Source of the DNA: Saprospiraceae bacterium UBA1994
Lineage (GTDB): Bacteria > Bacteroidota > Bacteroidia > Chitinophagales > Saprospiraceae
Assembly: GCA_002335865.1 (NCBI GenBank)
Contig: DDCY01000029.1
Span: 136,620-200,619 of the forward strand
Direction: 5' to 3'
Length of the DNA stretch: 64,000 nt
Of this stretch, positions 45,669 to 54,654 are shown in pieces; the first letter of the stretch is position 1; each line of letters begins with the position of its first letter. The notes under the pieces are model-generated. The model was not told the origin of the DNA. It saw only the letters and a list, made by a program, of their open reading frames with translations, and searched no databases. Both the position numbers and the translations under genes were made by a program.

Positions 45669-46712
45669 CTAGCAACAACTAGTTTCATTATCTTCATCGA
45701 AAGGCATTGCACCTCCACAGCCTTCAAAAACACCAAAGTGGGTGTCCCAAGAACCATAAAATTCAAAGTGATCCGCAAATCTAGTATCATGTAACATCTT
45801 ATAGGTATTGCCACAGATAGTTATTACTTTACCTTTAGGAAAATTATGGTGATCATCTAGATCAAATGCATTAGAGTTATTCTCAATAGTACCTTTGTAA
45901 GCAACTGCTTGTCCGTAGTCCTCGCAATCCTCTTCCAAGCCATCGATTTTAAATAGTCTATAGGTTACTGAGAAAAATTGTATCTCACCACACTTTTCCA
46001 GGAGCTCATCATTTTCGATTGTAATTGGATTATTCTTTACAGACCTAGGATCTGTAAATCCTGCTTTCCGAGCAGTTTTGAGAAAATCGTTCCAATACAA
46101 GGCACCACTCAAACATTCTCCCCAGAGGATTGGATCAGCCTGTAAGTCATCAGCTATACGACGATCACTATATATATCACTGAAGTATATCTCACCTCCT
46201 GGCTTAAGTAGGTTGTATACGTCTTTGAGTACTTTATATTTATCCGTAGCTAGATTGATTACACAGTTGGATATGATAAGATCAAAGCTTTCTGGCTCTA
46301 GATCGAGTTCGTCTAGCTTCTCTATATTTCCTTTGACAAATTTGGTATTGGCGTACTTATAGCCAAATACCTCAGCATGATGATCTATATATTGGTTGGC
46401 TACGGCTAATTGCTCATCTGTCATATCGATACCTACGACTTCACCTTCTTGACCCACTAACTGTGCTGCGATATAACAGTCTCTTCCGCTACCAGAGCCT
46501 AGATCGAGTATTCTTAGTCCTTCTAGTTGAGAAGGGATACATAGACCACAGCCATAATATTTCATCTGTACTTCGTTGTGAACCCTCTTGAGCGCTTCTT
46601 GGATATATATCGGTGGAGCCTCTAGGGTACAACAAGCATTGGTCTTTAGATCATTTGATGATTGTAGTTCTTTACCGTAGTAATCCTTTATCTCTTCGTG
46701 CTTTATACTCAT
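45669..46712 (-). CDS. arsM: Arsenite methyltransferase (ArsM family)
   Basis: A 347-residue SAM-dependent enzyme that methylates As(III) to less toxic or volatile forms. DLGSGSGRD (70-78) is the SAM-binding motif I, and GIDMTDEQL is motif II. Cysteines lie at 27-28, 55/58, 150 and 200; the 50-residue step between the last two equals that of the active-site pair in well-studied ArsM enzymes. The C-terminus is NETSCC, common in the family. It stands beside phosphate-uptake genes, which also admit arsenate, so detoxification of co-transported arsenic is a sensible inference. A TAACTTTG -7 motif (46739-46732) lies 20 nt upstream of the ATG. Confidence 0.92.
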   Translation of the reverse strand: MSIKHEEIKDYYGKELQSSNDLKTNACCTLEAPPIYIQEALKRVHNEVQMKYYGCGLCIPSQLEGLRILDLGSGSGRDCYIAAQLVGQEGEVVGIDMTDEQLAVANQYIDHHAEVFGYKYANTKFVKGNIEKLDELDLEPESFDLIISNCVINLATDKYKVLKDVYNLLKPGGEIYFSDIYSDRRIADDLQADPILWGECLSGALYWNDFLKTARKAGFTDPRSVKNNPITIENDELLEKCGEIQFFSVTYRLFKIDGLEEDCEDYGQAVAYKGTIENNSNAFDLDDHHNFPKGKVITICGNTYKMLHDTRFADHFEFYGSWDTHFGVFEGCGGAMPFDEDNETSCC

Positions 46713-46731
46713 GTTCTATCAATTGTCACAA

Positions 46732-46739
46732 CAAAGTTA
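46732..46739 (-). promoter_or_regulatory. -7 promoter motif of arsM
   Basis: TAACTTTG on the minus strand matches TAnnTTTG; predicted start of transcription near 46726, leader about 14 nt. No TTAAC pair with an 11-bp step was found here. Confidence 0.35.
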
Positions 46740-46907
46740 ACGGTAAAAGACATAGTATGTTTGTACTGAATGGAATAATTGTGGTCTGAGAGAGGACAAT
46801 GACCAAATGAAAAGTTATTGTGACTCGTTAAGATGGCACAAAATTGCAGCATATGGAAATATTGAGTTTTAGTATAGTATTTTGATTATTACTATAGGTA
46901 TACGAAT

Positions 46908-46940
46908 TAAAAAGCCATCAAGAAATTAATCTTGATGGCT
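46908..46940 (-). terminator. Terminator of the porin/NptA operon
   Basis: An 11-bp perfect stem (AGCCATCAAGA / TCTTGATGGCT, 46913-46940) followed by TTTTT on the minus strand, 27 nt after the cotransporter stop. Confidence 0.8.
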
Positions 46941-46966
46941 CATAATATGTTCAGATTAATTGTATG

Positions 46967-48685
46967 CTATACTTCTCCTACAACAGCTTCCGTTACATTA
47001 ATGATATGATCACCTACTTTCTCTAATGAAGAGAATATATTATTGTAGATCATAGCAGACTGTACATTATATCCATCAACTCCAAGGCTAGAAAGGTTGT
47101 TCTTACGTAGGTTGTTTCGGTATTTGTTGATATCTCTTTCTATTTCCATTGCATCATCTTTGTTTACCTCATCGTAATGATCATTAGCTAGATTTTTGTT
47201 CATTATTGCGAACGCTTGATCTATTAATTGAGACATCTCGTTGAGATTGTTACGTTGTTCTGGAGTAAAATACTGATTGTTTTCATTCTTAGACTCTAGT
47301 GTTTTAGAGATTTGGTAATAGATATCACCGATTCTCTCAAGATCATTGCAGATGTTAAGAATACTACGTAGCTTAACACTTGTTCGAGAAGTTATTTCAC
47401 TATTTGAAAGTTTTGTGATATACTTTGTGATTTCAATCTCCATTCTGTCTGTAATCTCTTCGTATTTAAAGAGTTTTTTATAAAGTTTTCCTTGTTTTTT
47501 AGCGTCAGTAGAGTTTATTAATTCACTTGTGAATGCAGACATTCTACTGGCTACTTCACCGAAGTGTGCAGTTTCTTTTTGTAATTCAACTGTAGCAAGT
47601 TCTGGAGTAAGTAAACCTGCAGATATAAATTTTAGTCTATGTTCATCATCAGCTCCTGCTTTTTCTGGTACTGTCTTGATGGCCATCTTCACTAACCAGC
47701 TGACAAATGGAAGCATAATTAATACATTCATGATATTGAACGTTGTATGGAAAGCCGCAAGCTTATATGTGTTTATGATGTTAGTATTATCAAGACCTTC
47801 TTGTTTGATTTTAATTCCAGATTCAAATACATCTCTGAAACTATCCACAAATCCACCTAACATTCCAAGAATCCACGGAAGAAGAATAATCATCCATGTC
47901 ACACCTATAATGTTGAATAGAGAATGAATTCTCGCAGATCTCTTAGCATTAGTATTACCTACTAAAGATGCGATTTCTGCTGTTATGGTAGTTCCTATAT
48001 TTTCACCTAAGATCATTGCTGCAGCAACTTCTAATGGTAACCATCCAGTATATACAAGTGTGAGAGTAATTGCCATGGCAGCACTTGATGACTGTACTAC
48101 TACGGTTACCAGCGCACCTACGAATACAAATAACACTCTTGAAAAGAATCCATAATCAGCAATACTTTGAATCCAAGCTAAGGCATCAGTATTTCCTTTA
48201 AGATCAGGTACTGCACCCTTTAGATAGGTAAGACCTAAGAAGAGTATAGCGAATCCAATAACAAATTCTCCCCAATACTTGAATTTACCTCTCCTGGAGA
48301 ATAGCATTGGAACACCAATTGCGAAAAGAGGGATGGAGTATGCACTAAGCTTCATCTTGAATCCCAGCAGTGATACAATCCATCCTGTTATGGTAGTACC
48401 AATATTAGCGCCCATCATAATACCTGCAGACTCAACAAGTGTCAATAGTCCAGCATTTACAAAAGATACAGTCATCACAGTGGTAGCGGATGAAGACTGT
48501 ACTAGTGCAGTGGTTAAAAATCCAGTTCCTACACCGAGAAATCTGTTCTTTGTCATAGACCTGAGGATGTTCCTCAATTGAGATCCAGCAGCACGCTGGA
48601 TACCATCACTCATCATTTTCATACCATAAACAAAGAAGGCTAATGCTCCTATTATCTGTAGTACGTCCCAAAATCCGAATTCCAT
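46967..48685 (-). CDS. Na+/phosphate cotransporter with PhoU-like tail (NptA/PNaS family)
   Basis: A 572-residue inner-membrane transporter that brings inorganic phosphate into the cell with Na+. The two inverted repeats each hold the QSSSA signature (TTALVQSSSATTVMTVSF near 60; VTVVVQSSSAAMAITLTLV near 195) and GANIGTT / GENIGTT. The C-terminal third (about 350-572) is helical and PhoU-like, binding or sensing phosphate in the cytosol. It starts 51 nt after the porin gene and has no promoter of its own that I can see, so it forms an operon with the phosphate-type porin under Pho-box-like promoter C. Confidence 0.95.
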   Translation of the reverse strand: MEFGFWDVLQIIGALAFFVYGMKMMSDGIQRAAGSQLRNILRSMTKNRFLGVGTGFLTTALVQSSSATTVMTVSFVNAGLLTLVESAGIMMGANIGTTITGWIVSLLGFKMKLSAYSIPLFAIGVPMLFSRRGKFKYWGEFVIGFAILFLGLTYLKGAVPDLKGNTDALAWIQSIADYGFFSRVLFVFVGALVTVVVQSSSAAMAITLTLVYTGWLPLEVAAAMILGENIGTTITAEIASLVGNTNAKRSARIHSLFNIIGVTWMIILLPWILGMLGGFVDSFRDVFESGIKIKQEGLDNTNIINTYKLAAFHTTFNIMNVLIMLPFVSWLVKMAIKTVPEKAGADDEHRLKFISAGLLTPELATVELQKETAHFGEVASRMSAFTSELINSTDAKKQGKLYKKLFKYEEITDRMEIEITKYITKLSNSEITSRTSVKLRSILNICNDLERIGDIYYQISKTLESKNENNQYFTPEQRNNLNEMSQLIDQAFAIMNKNLANDHYDEVNKDDAMEIERDINKYRNNLRKNNLSSLGVDGYNVQSAMIYNNIFSSLEKVGDHIINVTEAVVGEV

Positions 48686-48736
48686 ATTTGATTGATTTTA
48701 CGTGTTTTAATATTGTTGGTTATATGTATTGTATTC

Positions 48737-49948
48737 TTAAAAATGAAGGTCCACTTGCAGACGATATGTAAGTTGATCATTACTCTCCTCTCGATCTCTG
48801 TAAGTGAAATCCGTTTGTATTTTTAGCTTATGGCCAACTATATATTTATTAAGGCCTAGTGTATATCTGTTATCTTTTTGATCTACCACCTCATCAGGGG
48901 ATATCGCGGTGTATCTAGCGGCAATCTCATAATTATTTTCAAACATATACCCAGCCTGCATACTGATCCCAGTACCGGTATAGTATGTGCCTGCGATAGA
49001 GTTACTTTCCATTACTACAGGATCGTTATCTGTTGCTGCTTTGTCAGCGTACTCAGTCATCACAGAGAATCCTTTATATTTAAACATGAGATCAGCAAAA
49101 ACTGTAGTTAATGTTTTGAGATTGTCTTCATCAGAAACCTGTAAGAAAGACCCATTTTGTCCTCTTTCTTTACCCGCACCATTATTGACATCATATGATA
49201 CTCCTACAGATAATTTTGGTGTGCTTTCTCTCTTGATAGATGATCCAATGTAGTCACCTTTGGAAGCAAACTTGCCAAACGGAAGTATCTCGCCTCTTAA
49301 AGTATAACCTAGACCACCAACGTTTCCGCTAGTTACATTTCTTCCTTCGCCTTGATATACAACAGCGATAAGCTTAGTTAATAGATCTCCTGAAGGATTA
49401 GAAGTATGGATGAGGTGTAATCCAAAATCACGATCGATATTGTATCTGGAATTAAGTCTTGAACGATCTACAAACTGCAGATTTCCAGATGAAATAACAC
49501 GCTCTCTGTTTCCTGGAAGTTTTCCTTGACCAAACTTTACCGCCCAGTTTTTGTTAAATTGGTACTGTACCCAAGCATCAAGAATATATCTTGGAGAATT
49601 ACTGTATTCGCTTGTGCCACCACCACTTTGATCACGGTTAGAAAGTCCTACTTCAAATTTATATTTCAGCTTTGGTGTGTATGCGAAGCCATCAAATTTG
49701 AATCTTGCTCTTCTAATAAGAAAATTGGTTTGTGGATCAGCGTATGCTCCGCCGTCAATTTCGTCTTCTTTAGTCCAAGTGGTTGTAACTAGATTTTGAA
49801 ATCTCATTCCAAATTTCATGGAGAATGTTGAATCAGCAGCCATGATATTGATAAGACCTTTTCCAAATTTAGGCGCTGTTACTGATTGTGCATTAGACAC
49901 AAAGTTGAAGTATGATATCAAGATCATACTCATTAATAATTTTTTCAT
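48737..49948 (-). CDS. OprO/OprP-type phosphate-selective porin
   Basis: A 403-residue outer-membrane porin: signal peptide MKKLLMSMILISYFNFVSNA, mature part of about 16 beta strands with the opening MKFGMRFQN and RRARFKFDGFAYTPKLKYKF typical of the phosphate-selective porin O/P family, ending in the aromatic LTYRLQVDLHF. Expected to pass phosphate (or pyrophosphate) across the outer membrane. First gene of an operon with the Na+/Pi cotransporter, preceded by a Pho-box-like promoter. Confidence 0.92.
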   Translation of the reverse strand: MKKLLMSMILISYFNFVSNAQSVTAPKFGKGLINIMAADSTFSMKFGMRFQNLVTTTWTKEDEIDGGAYADPQTNFLIRRARFKFDGFAYTPKLKYKFEVGLSNRDQSGGGTSEYSNSPRYILDAWVQYQFNKNWAVKFGQGKLPGNRERVISSGNLQFVDRSRLNSRYNIDRDFGLHLIHTSNPSGDLLTKLIAVVYQGEGRNVTSGNVGGLGYTLRGEILPFGKFASKGDYIGSSIKRESTPKLSVGVSYDVNNGAGKERGQNGSFLQVSDEDNLKTLTTVFADLMFKYKGFSVMTEYADKAATDNDPVVMESNSIAGTYYTGTGISMQAGYMFENNYEIAARYTAISPDEVVDQKDNRYTLGLNKYIVGHKLKIQTDFTYRDREESNDQLTYRLQVDLHF

Positions 49949-50068
49949 CGGACAATTATGTTATAAATACAATAATCCCACTGATCTTTAATTTGCTACA
50001 ATTTTAAGAGTTGTGGTCAATATACAGTCCAAGTACTTTTGCAATGGTTTGTATATTTTTTCTAAATA

Positions 50069-50124
50069 CAAAATTATATTCCCTAATGTTAAGCCAATGT
50101 TAAGTGTTTTGTCGTCCATGTTAA
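50069..50124 (-). promoter_or_regulatory. Pho-box-like promoter C (porin/NptA operon)
   Basis: On the minus strand TTAAC (from 50124), TTAAC (from 50103) and TTAAC (from 50092), spacing 21 then 11 bp; the last two form a near-perfect tandem CTTAACATTGG / CTTAACATTAG. -7 motif TAATTTTG at 50076-50069, 11 nt after the last half-site, i.e. 21 nt (two helical turns) closer than at promoters A and B. Confidence 0.7.
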
Positions 50125-50155
50125 CTTAGTGTAATCTGAACAATAAATTTAAAAG

Positions 50156-50203
50156 GCAAGGATAGAGTTGACGCTTGTCCGTTGCGCTTCCTTCTATCCT
50201 TGC
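50156..50203 (-). terminator. Terminator of the chromate-transporter gene
   Basis: An 11-bp stem GCAAGGATAGA / TCTATCCTTGC (50156-50203) with a long loop, followed on the minus strand by CTTTTAAATTT. It lies 140 nt after the ChrA stop, upstream of the Pho-box-like promoter. Confidence 0.5.
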
Positions 50204-50342
50204 TGTAATTGTAGCACTGGTAAATGTAAGGGGCAGTTGTAAAGTATAAATTAGCTTTGTGTTAGGTAATTGTAAAGGATTGTATGGTTGATAATCTGAA
50301 GTGATATTAATATTTAAGAAGTAGGTCTCTATTTTTGGAATA

Positions 50343-51467
50343 CTATACCATATAAAGTAAATACCCTAATACGGCAGATCCAAATACTATCCACATTACA
50401 CTAATATTTTTAGGTCCAAATATAGCGGCAGCGCTTAATCCAGCAATTACAAAACTACGCCAATCGATTAGTGATTCTTTGGCCATTGAGAAGAGTACGG
50501 CTACCATTACAGCCACAGCGGCTACATTGACACAGTCTAAGAAGTATCCTAGTACCTTCGATTGTCTCATTTTAGGAACTAGTGGATTCATGATCCATAC
50601 AAACAGGAAAGAAGGGAGAAACATACCAAATGTCGCTGCAATAGCTCCAGATATTCCTCCTAATTGATAGCCAATAAATGTGGCCGTTGATAATACTGGG
50701 CCTGGAGTAAATTGCCCAATTGCGATAGCATCCATAAGTTCTGGTCTGCTCAATACACCGCTGCTCACTAATTCTGCATCTAAATATGCAAATAATACAT
50801 AACCACTTCCATATAGGATCGCTCCTACTTTGAGGAAACTTAAGAATATCTTCATGGTAGATAACTTTACCACTGCTCCTTGAAAGAAAAATAGTGGTAT
50901 CAATGAAGTTACTTTTCCAGTATTAACGGCCGATTTGAAATAGAAATACATTGTACCTATGACACCGGCAGATAGGAGCGCTACGATTTCATTAACGCCC
51001 ATCAAGCTGGCAATTATAGTTATTACACCTAAAATGGATAGCTCTACACCTTTCAATGCTTTTTTACCTAATTTATAAATGGCCGAGGCTATTAAAGCCA
51101 GTACGGCTGGTTTGATACCTAAGAGGAAAGGCTCTACAGATGGCAATTGACCATAAGTAACATATAAATAACCCAGAATGGCTGTAATCACTACAGCAGG
51201 AAAAATAAAGCATGCCCCTGCAACAAATAATCCTGGTACTCCTGCACGTTCGTGACCACAGTGCATTGTCATCTCAGTGCTATTAGGTCCAGGGATTAGG
51301 TTTGTAGCTCCCATTAGATCTAAAAAGTGCTGACGATCCATCCATTTACGTTTTTCGACGATCTCGTCTTCCATCATGGCTATATGAGCAGCAGGACCTC
51401 CAAATGCTACTAGGCCTAATCTGAAAAACACACTTGCTACTTCACCTAGATTTGATTGCTTACTCAT
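50343..51467 (-). CDS. chrA: Chromate transporter, ChrA family
   Basis: A 374-residue membrane protein with two CHR domains. The first contains FFRLGLVAFGGPAAHIAMME, NLIPGPNSTEMTM and AGACFIFPAVVIT; the second contains FLKVGAILYGSGYVLFAYLD, IGQFTPGPVLSTATFIGYQL and ATFGMFLPSFLFVWI. Each half is built from about six helices. Members export chromate by exchange, or act as sulfate/chromate-type carriers. The ATG at 51467 is preferred over a TTG two codons earlier. TATTTTTG (51541-51534) is a likely -7 motif. Confidence 0.93.
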   Translation of the reverse strand: MSKQSNLGEVASVFFRLGLVAFGGPAAHIAMMEDEIVEKRKWMDRQHFLDLMGATNLIPGPNSTEMTMHCGHERAGVPGLFVAGACFIFPAVVITAILGYLYVTYGQLPSVEPFLLGIKPAVLALIASAIYKLGKKALKGVELSILGVITIIASLMGVNEIVALLSAGVIGTMYFYFKSAVNTGKVTSLIPLFFFQGAVVKLSTMKIFLSFLKVGAILYGSGYVLFAYLDAELVSSGVLSRPELMDAIAIGQFTPGPVLSTATFIGYQLGGISGAIAATFGMFLPSFLFVWIMNPLVPKMRQSKVLGYFLDCVNVAAVAVMVAVLFSMAKESLIDWRSFVIAGLSAAAIFGPKNISVMWIVFGSAVLGYLLYMV

Positions 51468-51533
51468 GGACAATTGTTTATGGTTTTATATACTTGACAC
51501 TTATGTGATACTTATTTACTCTTATCAAGTTCA

Positions 51534-51541
51534 CAAAAATA
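51534..51541 (-). promoter_or_regulatory. -7 promoter motif of chrA
   Basis: TATTTTTG on the minus strand matches TAnnTTTG, about 67 nt before the ATG. A single TTAAT (from 51556) precedes it but has no 11-bp partner. Confidence 0.35.
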
Positions 51542-51741
51542 TAATTTGCACATTAACTCAATAGCGCATATTGCAAGAAAATTGTGTTCTCTTGTAATTG
51601 TTAACCTTAAGGAAACATTGGAATGGAATAAGGTGGCTCTGAATTATAAAAATCATAGTATTTCAGTTTTAAGTTAAAATGTGCCAAGAAAGTAGGTCTT
51701 TTATTGCACCTTTTGCAAATTGCAGTGTTATTGACACTACC

Positions 51742-54120
51742 ATGAAATTTTACCCAGCAGATACGCCGACTTTTTTAGAGTTTGACAAGATCATTACCTT
51801 ATTGAAAAAGGAATGTTATGGAGAGCCAGCACAGTTATATTTCGATAATATAGAGATACTCACTAGGCCTAATCCTATCAGAAAATTACTGGATCAGACA
51901 GCAGAACTCAAAAAAACAATCGAGGACTCAGAACCTATCCCTATATACGCATATCAGTCTATTAAGCATGAAGTGAAGCTCCTAAGGAAGGAAGGATATG
52001 TGCTATCGATCGAAGGTATACAAGCGATCCATAATGTTATCAAAATGGGTCTGTCTATTGATTACTATTTCAGAGACTTCAAGAGGCAGCGTACTTACTT
52101 ACAATTATATGAGATATGTGGAGCCATAGATATAGACTCAGGTCTAAGCAGTGAAATAGATCGAATACTAGACGATGAGGGTAATGTAAGACCAGATGCG
52201 TCGATAGAGCTTAGCCAGATATCGAAAAGAATCAATAAGAAAGAAAGGGAGCTTGATAGTACATTTAAGCAAGTGGCAGATCGAGCCAAAAAATCAGGAT
52301 ATCTCGCTGATACTGTAGAGAGTCTCCGTAACGGTAGGAGAGTACTGACGGTGTCTGCTGAGCATAAGCGTAAGATAGGTGGAGTGATCCATGACGAATC
52401 AGCTACTGGAAAGACAGTGTTCTTAGAGCCTATAGAAGTACAAATGATCAATAATGAGATAGTCAATCTCTACGCAGACCGTCGCAAAGAAATGTACAAG
52501 ATTCTATCGTTACTGTGTATGCATCTCAGACCATATGCAGACGCATTGGTAAAAGTAGAATATATAGTCACTCAGCTAGATATCATACATGCTAAAGCTA
52601 GGCTAGCGATATTGCTCGATGCTGATAAGCCAGAGGTCACAGGTAAAGCTTCGTTCGGTTATAGAGCGGCATATAACCCTGTACTATATATCAAGAATAA
52701 GAAGCTTGGGATACCTACAATACCATTTGATCTGGATCTACATACACCTAATAGGATATTGGTGCTGAGTGGCCCCAATGCCGGTGGAAAGTCAGTGACA
52801 CTCAAGACTGCGGGTATATTACAACTGATGTTGCAATCTGGTATGTTGATACCCTGTGACCCTAATAGTAAAATCGGAATATTCGATAGCATATATACTG
52901 ATATAGGTGACCAACAATCAATGGAAGATGATCTGAGTACTTACTCTAGCAGACTCAAGAATATGAAATACTTTCTCGAAAATGCCAACGAGAAAAGCCT
53001 CATATTGATTGATGAATTTGGCTCTGGTACGGACCCAAATGTTGGAGGAGCTATAGCGGAATCGATCTTACGTCAACTCAATTTCAATAAGACGAACGGT
53101 GTAATTACCACACACTATTCTAACTTGAAATATTTTGCCTTCAAGACAAAGGGAATTTTAAATGGATCAATGGAATTTGATACTCAAAGTATACGTCCGA
53201 CATATCACCTTATCGTAGGTAAGCCAGGGAATTCTTTTGCTTATGAAATTGCAGAAAAAACTGGATTAGATCCTAGAGTCATCAAGTATGCCAAAACCAA
53301 AACGGGTAAAAACGAAAAGGCAATTGATGAGCTTCTTATCGAATTGCAAGAGGAGAAGAAATCTCTAGAGTCACGCATCTCAGTGATGGAAGACAAAGAG
53401 TCGAAAGTAGATCGACTCATGAAGAACTATAACGAACTCCACAAAGAATTAGAGTACCGTAGAAAGAAGATCAAACTCAATGCAAAAGAGCAAAGTCTAT
53501 TTACGATAAGTCAAGAGAACAAGGAACTAGATGCCGTTATTAAGCAACTCAAAGAAGCTAATGATCTAGATAAAGCAAAAGTGATAGCAAAGACTTTCAA
53601 AGCTAAGAGAGAGAAAGTAAGAGGTGAGATACATAGGCTTAAAGATGAAGTGTATTACCAAGATAAATTTGATCCAACAACTCTCAAAGAAGGGGACTAT
53701 GTCAAAATGAGAACTGGAGATAGTATAGGTAGTATACTATCCATACGAAAGAACAAAGCTGAAGTGCAAATGGGAATCATGACAATGTCGGTACCACTCA
53801 AAGAACTCATTCCAGCCAAAGAACCAATCTCTGTGAATGATTCTCGTAGAATCATTATGGATATCCCTCAAAGGGAACGTTTTGAACGTAAGTTGGACGT
53901 GCGCGGATATACTAGATCCGATACCTTGCATGCTTTACAAGAGTTTATGGATAGAGCATTGCTCACCAATGAAAATAGCCTTACGATTGTACATGGAGTT
54001 GGAAGTGGTGTATTAAGAAAAGCAGTACTAGAAAAGCTCAAAGAATATCCAGATATCATAGAAGTTTCTCATCCTGAGGAGCAGTATGGAGGACTAGGGG
54101 TTACTTATATTAGTTTGTAA
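51742..54120 (+). CDS. mutS2: MutS2-family ATPase with Smr domain
   Basis: A 792-residue DNA-binding ATPase. In different bacteria MutS2 limits recombination or acts on collided ribosomes. The start at ATG 51742 (MKFYPADTPTFLEFDKII) fits the family; the frame is open 21 codons further upstream. Domains: helical core to about 300 (DEGNVRPDASIEL, IHDESATGKTVFLEP), ABC-type ATPase with Walker A GPNAGGKSV, ILIDEFGSGTDP Walker B and THYSNLKYFA; a coiled region about 510-650; and a C-terminal Smr domain with LDVRGYTRSD and IVHGVGSGVL. No MutS mismatch-recognition domain, as expected for MutS2. Confidence 0.96.
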   Translation: MKFYPADTPTFLEFDKIITLLKKECYGEPAQLYFDNIEILTRPNPIRKLLDQTAELKKTIEDSEPIPIYAYQSIKHEVKLLRKEGYVLSIEGIQAIHNVIKMGLSIDYYFRDFKRQRTYLQLYEICGAIDIDSGLSSEIDRILDDEGNVRPDASIELSQISKRINKKERELDSTFKQVADRAKKSGYLADTVESLRNGRRVLTVSAEHKRKIGGVIHDESATGKTVFLEPIEVQMINNEIVNLYADRRKEMYKILSLLCMHLRPYADALVKVEYIVTQLDIIHAKARLAILLDADKPEVTGKASFGYRAAYNPVLYIKNKKLGIPTIPFDLDLHTPNRILVLSGPNAGGKSVTLKTAGILQLMLQSGMLIPCDPNSKIGIFDSIYTDIGDQQSMEDDLSTYSSRLKNMKYFLENANEKSLILIDEFGSGTDPNVGGAIAESILRQLNFNKTNGVITTHYSNLKYFAFKTKGILNGSMEFDTQSIRPTYHLIVGKPGNSFAYEIAEKTGLDPRVIKYAKTKTGKNEKAIDELLIELQEEKKSLESRISVMEDKESKVDRLMKNYNELHKELEYRRKKIKLNAKEQSLFTISQENKELDAVIKQLKEANDLDKAKVIAKTFKAKREKVRGEIHRLKDEVYYQDKFDPTTLKEGDYVKMRTGDSIGSILSIRKNKAEVQMGIMTMSVPLKELIPAKEPISVNDSRRIIMDIPQRERFERKLDVRGYTRSDTLHALQEFMDRALLTNENSLTIVHGVGSGVLRKAVLEKLKEYPDIIEVSHPEEQYGGLGVTYISL

Positions 54121-54200
54121 GAGTTTTTTTTAATTTGTGTGGTAAACCTGCAGATAACTTAATGTATTGTCATTTTCTTTATCTCGTAGGTATAATCATT

Positions 54201-54596
54201 CTACTCTATTATTTTATTAAAGATAATTTCGTTGCCATAACTAACTCTTAACACATGTCTTCCTAAACCATTCGGATCTAATGGTGTCCATTGGTCGGCA
54301 TAATGAATAATGATTTCTTCGCCCAATATTTTATTTTTGAGACCGGCTTCTGTGAGTCCTAATTCGAGGCCTCGATTGATATAGTATCGACCTTCGTCAT
54401 CGATGCGTATATTGATATCTTTAGATCCTTCGTGCGCTATTATGGATTGTACGATTCCAGATGTAGATATGCAGTGAGACATATGCAGAGATGTGATGGG
54501 TCTGAGTGCCAAAATCACAAATACTAAACAAAATAATAGAACGAAATAAACTAAGGAATACTTTATAATTTTTATTGGAGTCCAATGCTTAGTCAT
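54201..54596 (-). CDS. Single-pass membrane-anchored protein of unknown function
   Basis: A 131-residue protein with one N-terminal helix (about 11-31, IIKYSLVYFVLLFCLVFVILA). The rest is a soluble domain of strands and short helices (HCISTSGIVQSIIAHEGSKD, IIIHYADQWTPL), presumably in the periplasm. I do not recognise the family. It starts 59 nt after the CDP-alcohol phosphatidyltransferase stop and may be cotranscribed with it, but a link is not shown. Confidence 0.6.
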   Translation of the reverse strand: MTKHWTPIKIIKYSLVYFVLLFCLVFVILALRPITSLHMSHCISTSGIVQSIIAHEGSKDINIRIDDEGRYYINRGLELGLTEAGLKNKILGEEIIIHYADQWTPLDPNGLGRHVLRVSYGNEIIFNKIIE

Positions 54597-54654
54597 AACG
54601 CATAAAGTTGATTTCTAAAAATTATAACGTCAATAAAATGGATGTATTTCATCG

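Noticed and set aside
51601..51612. TTAACCTTAAGG upstream of mutS2 as a Pho box
   Set aside because: The half-sites are only 5 bp apart, not 11, and mutS2 has no link with phosphate.
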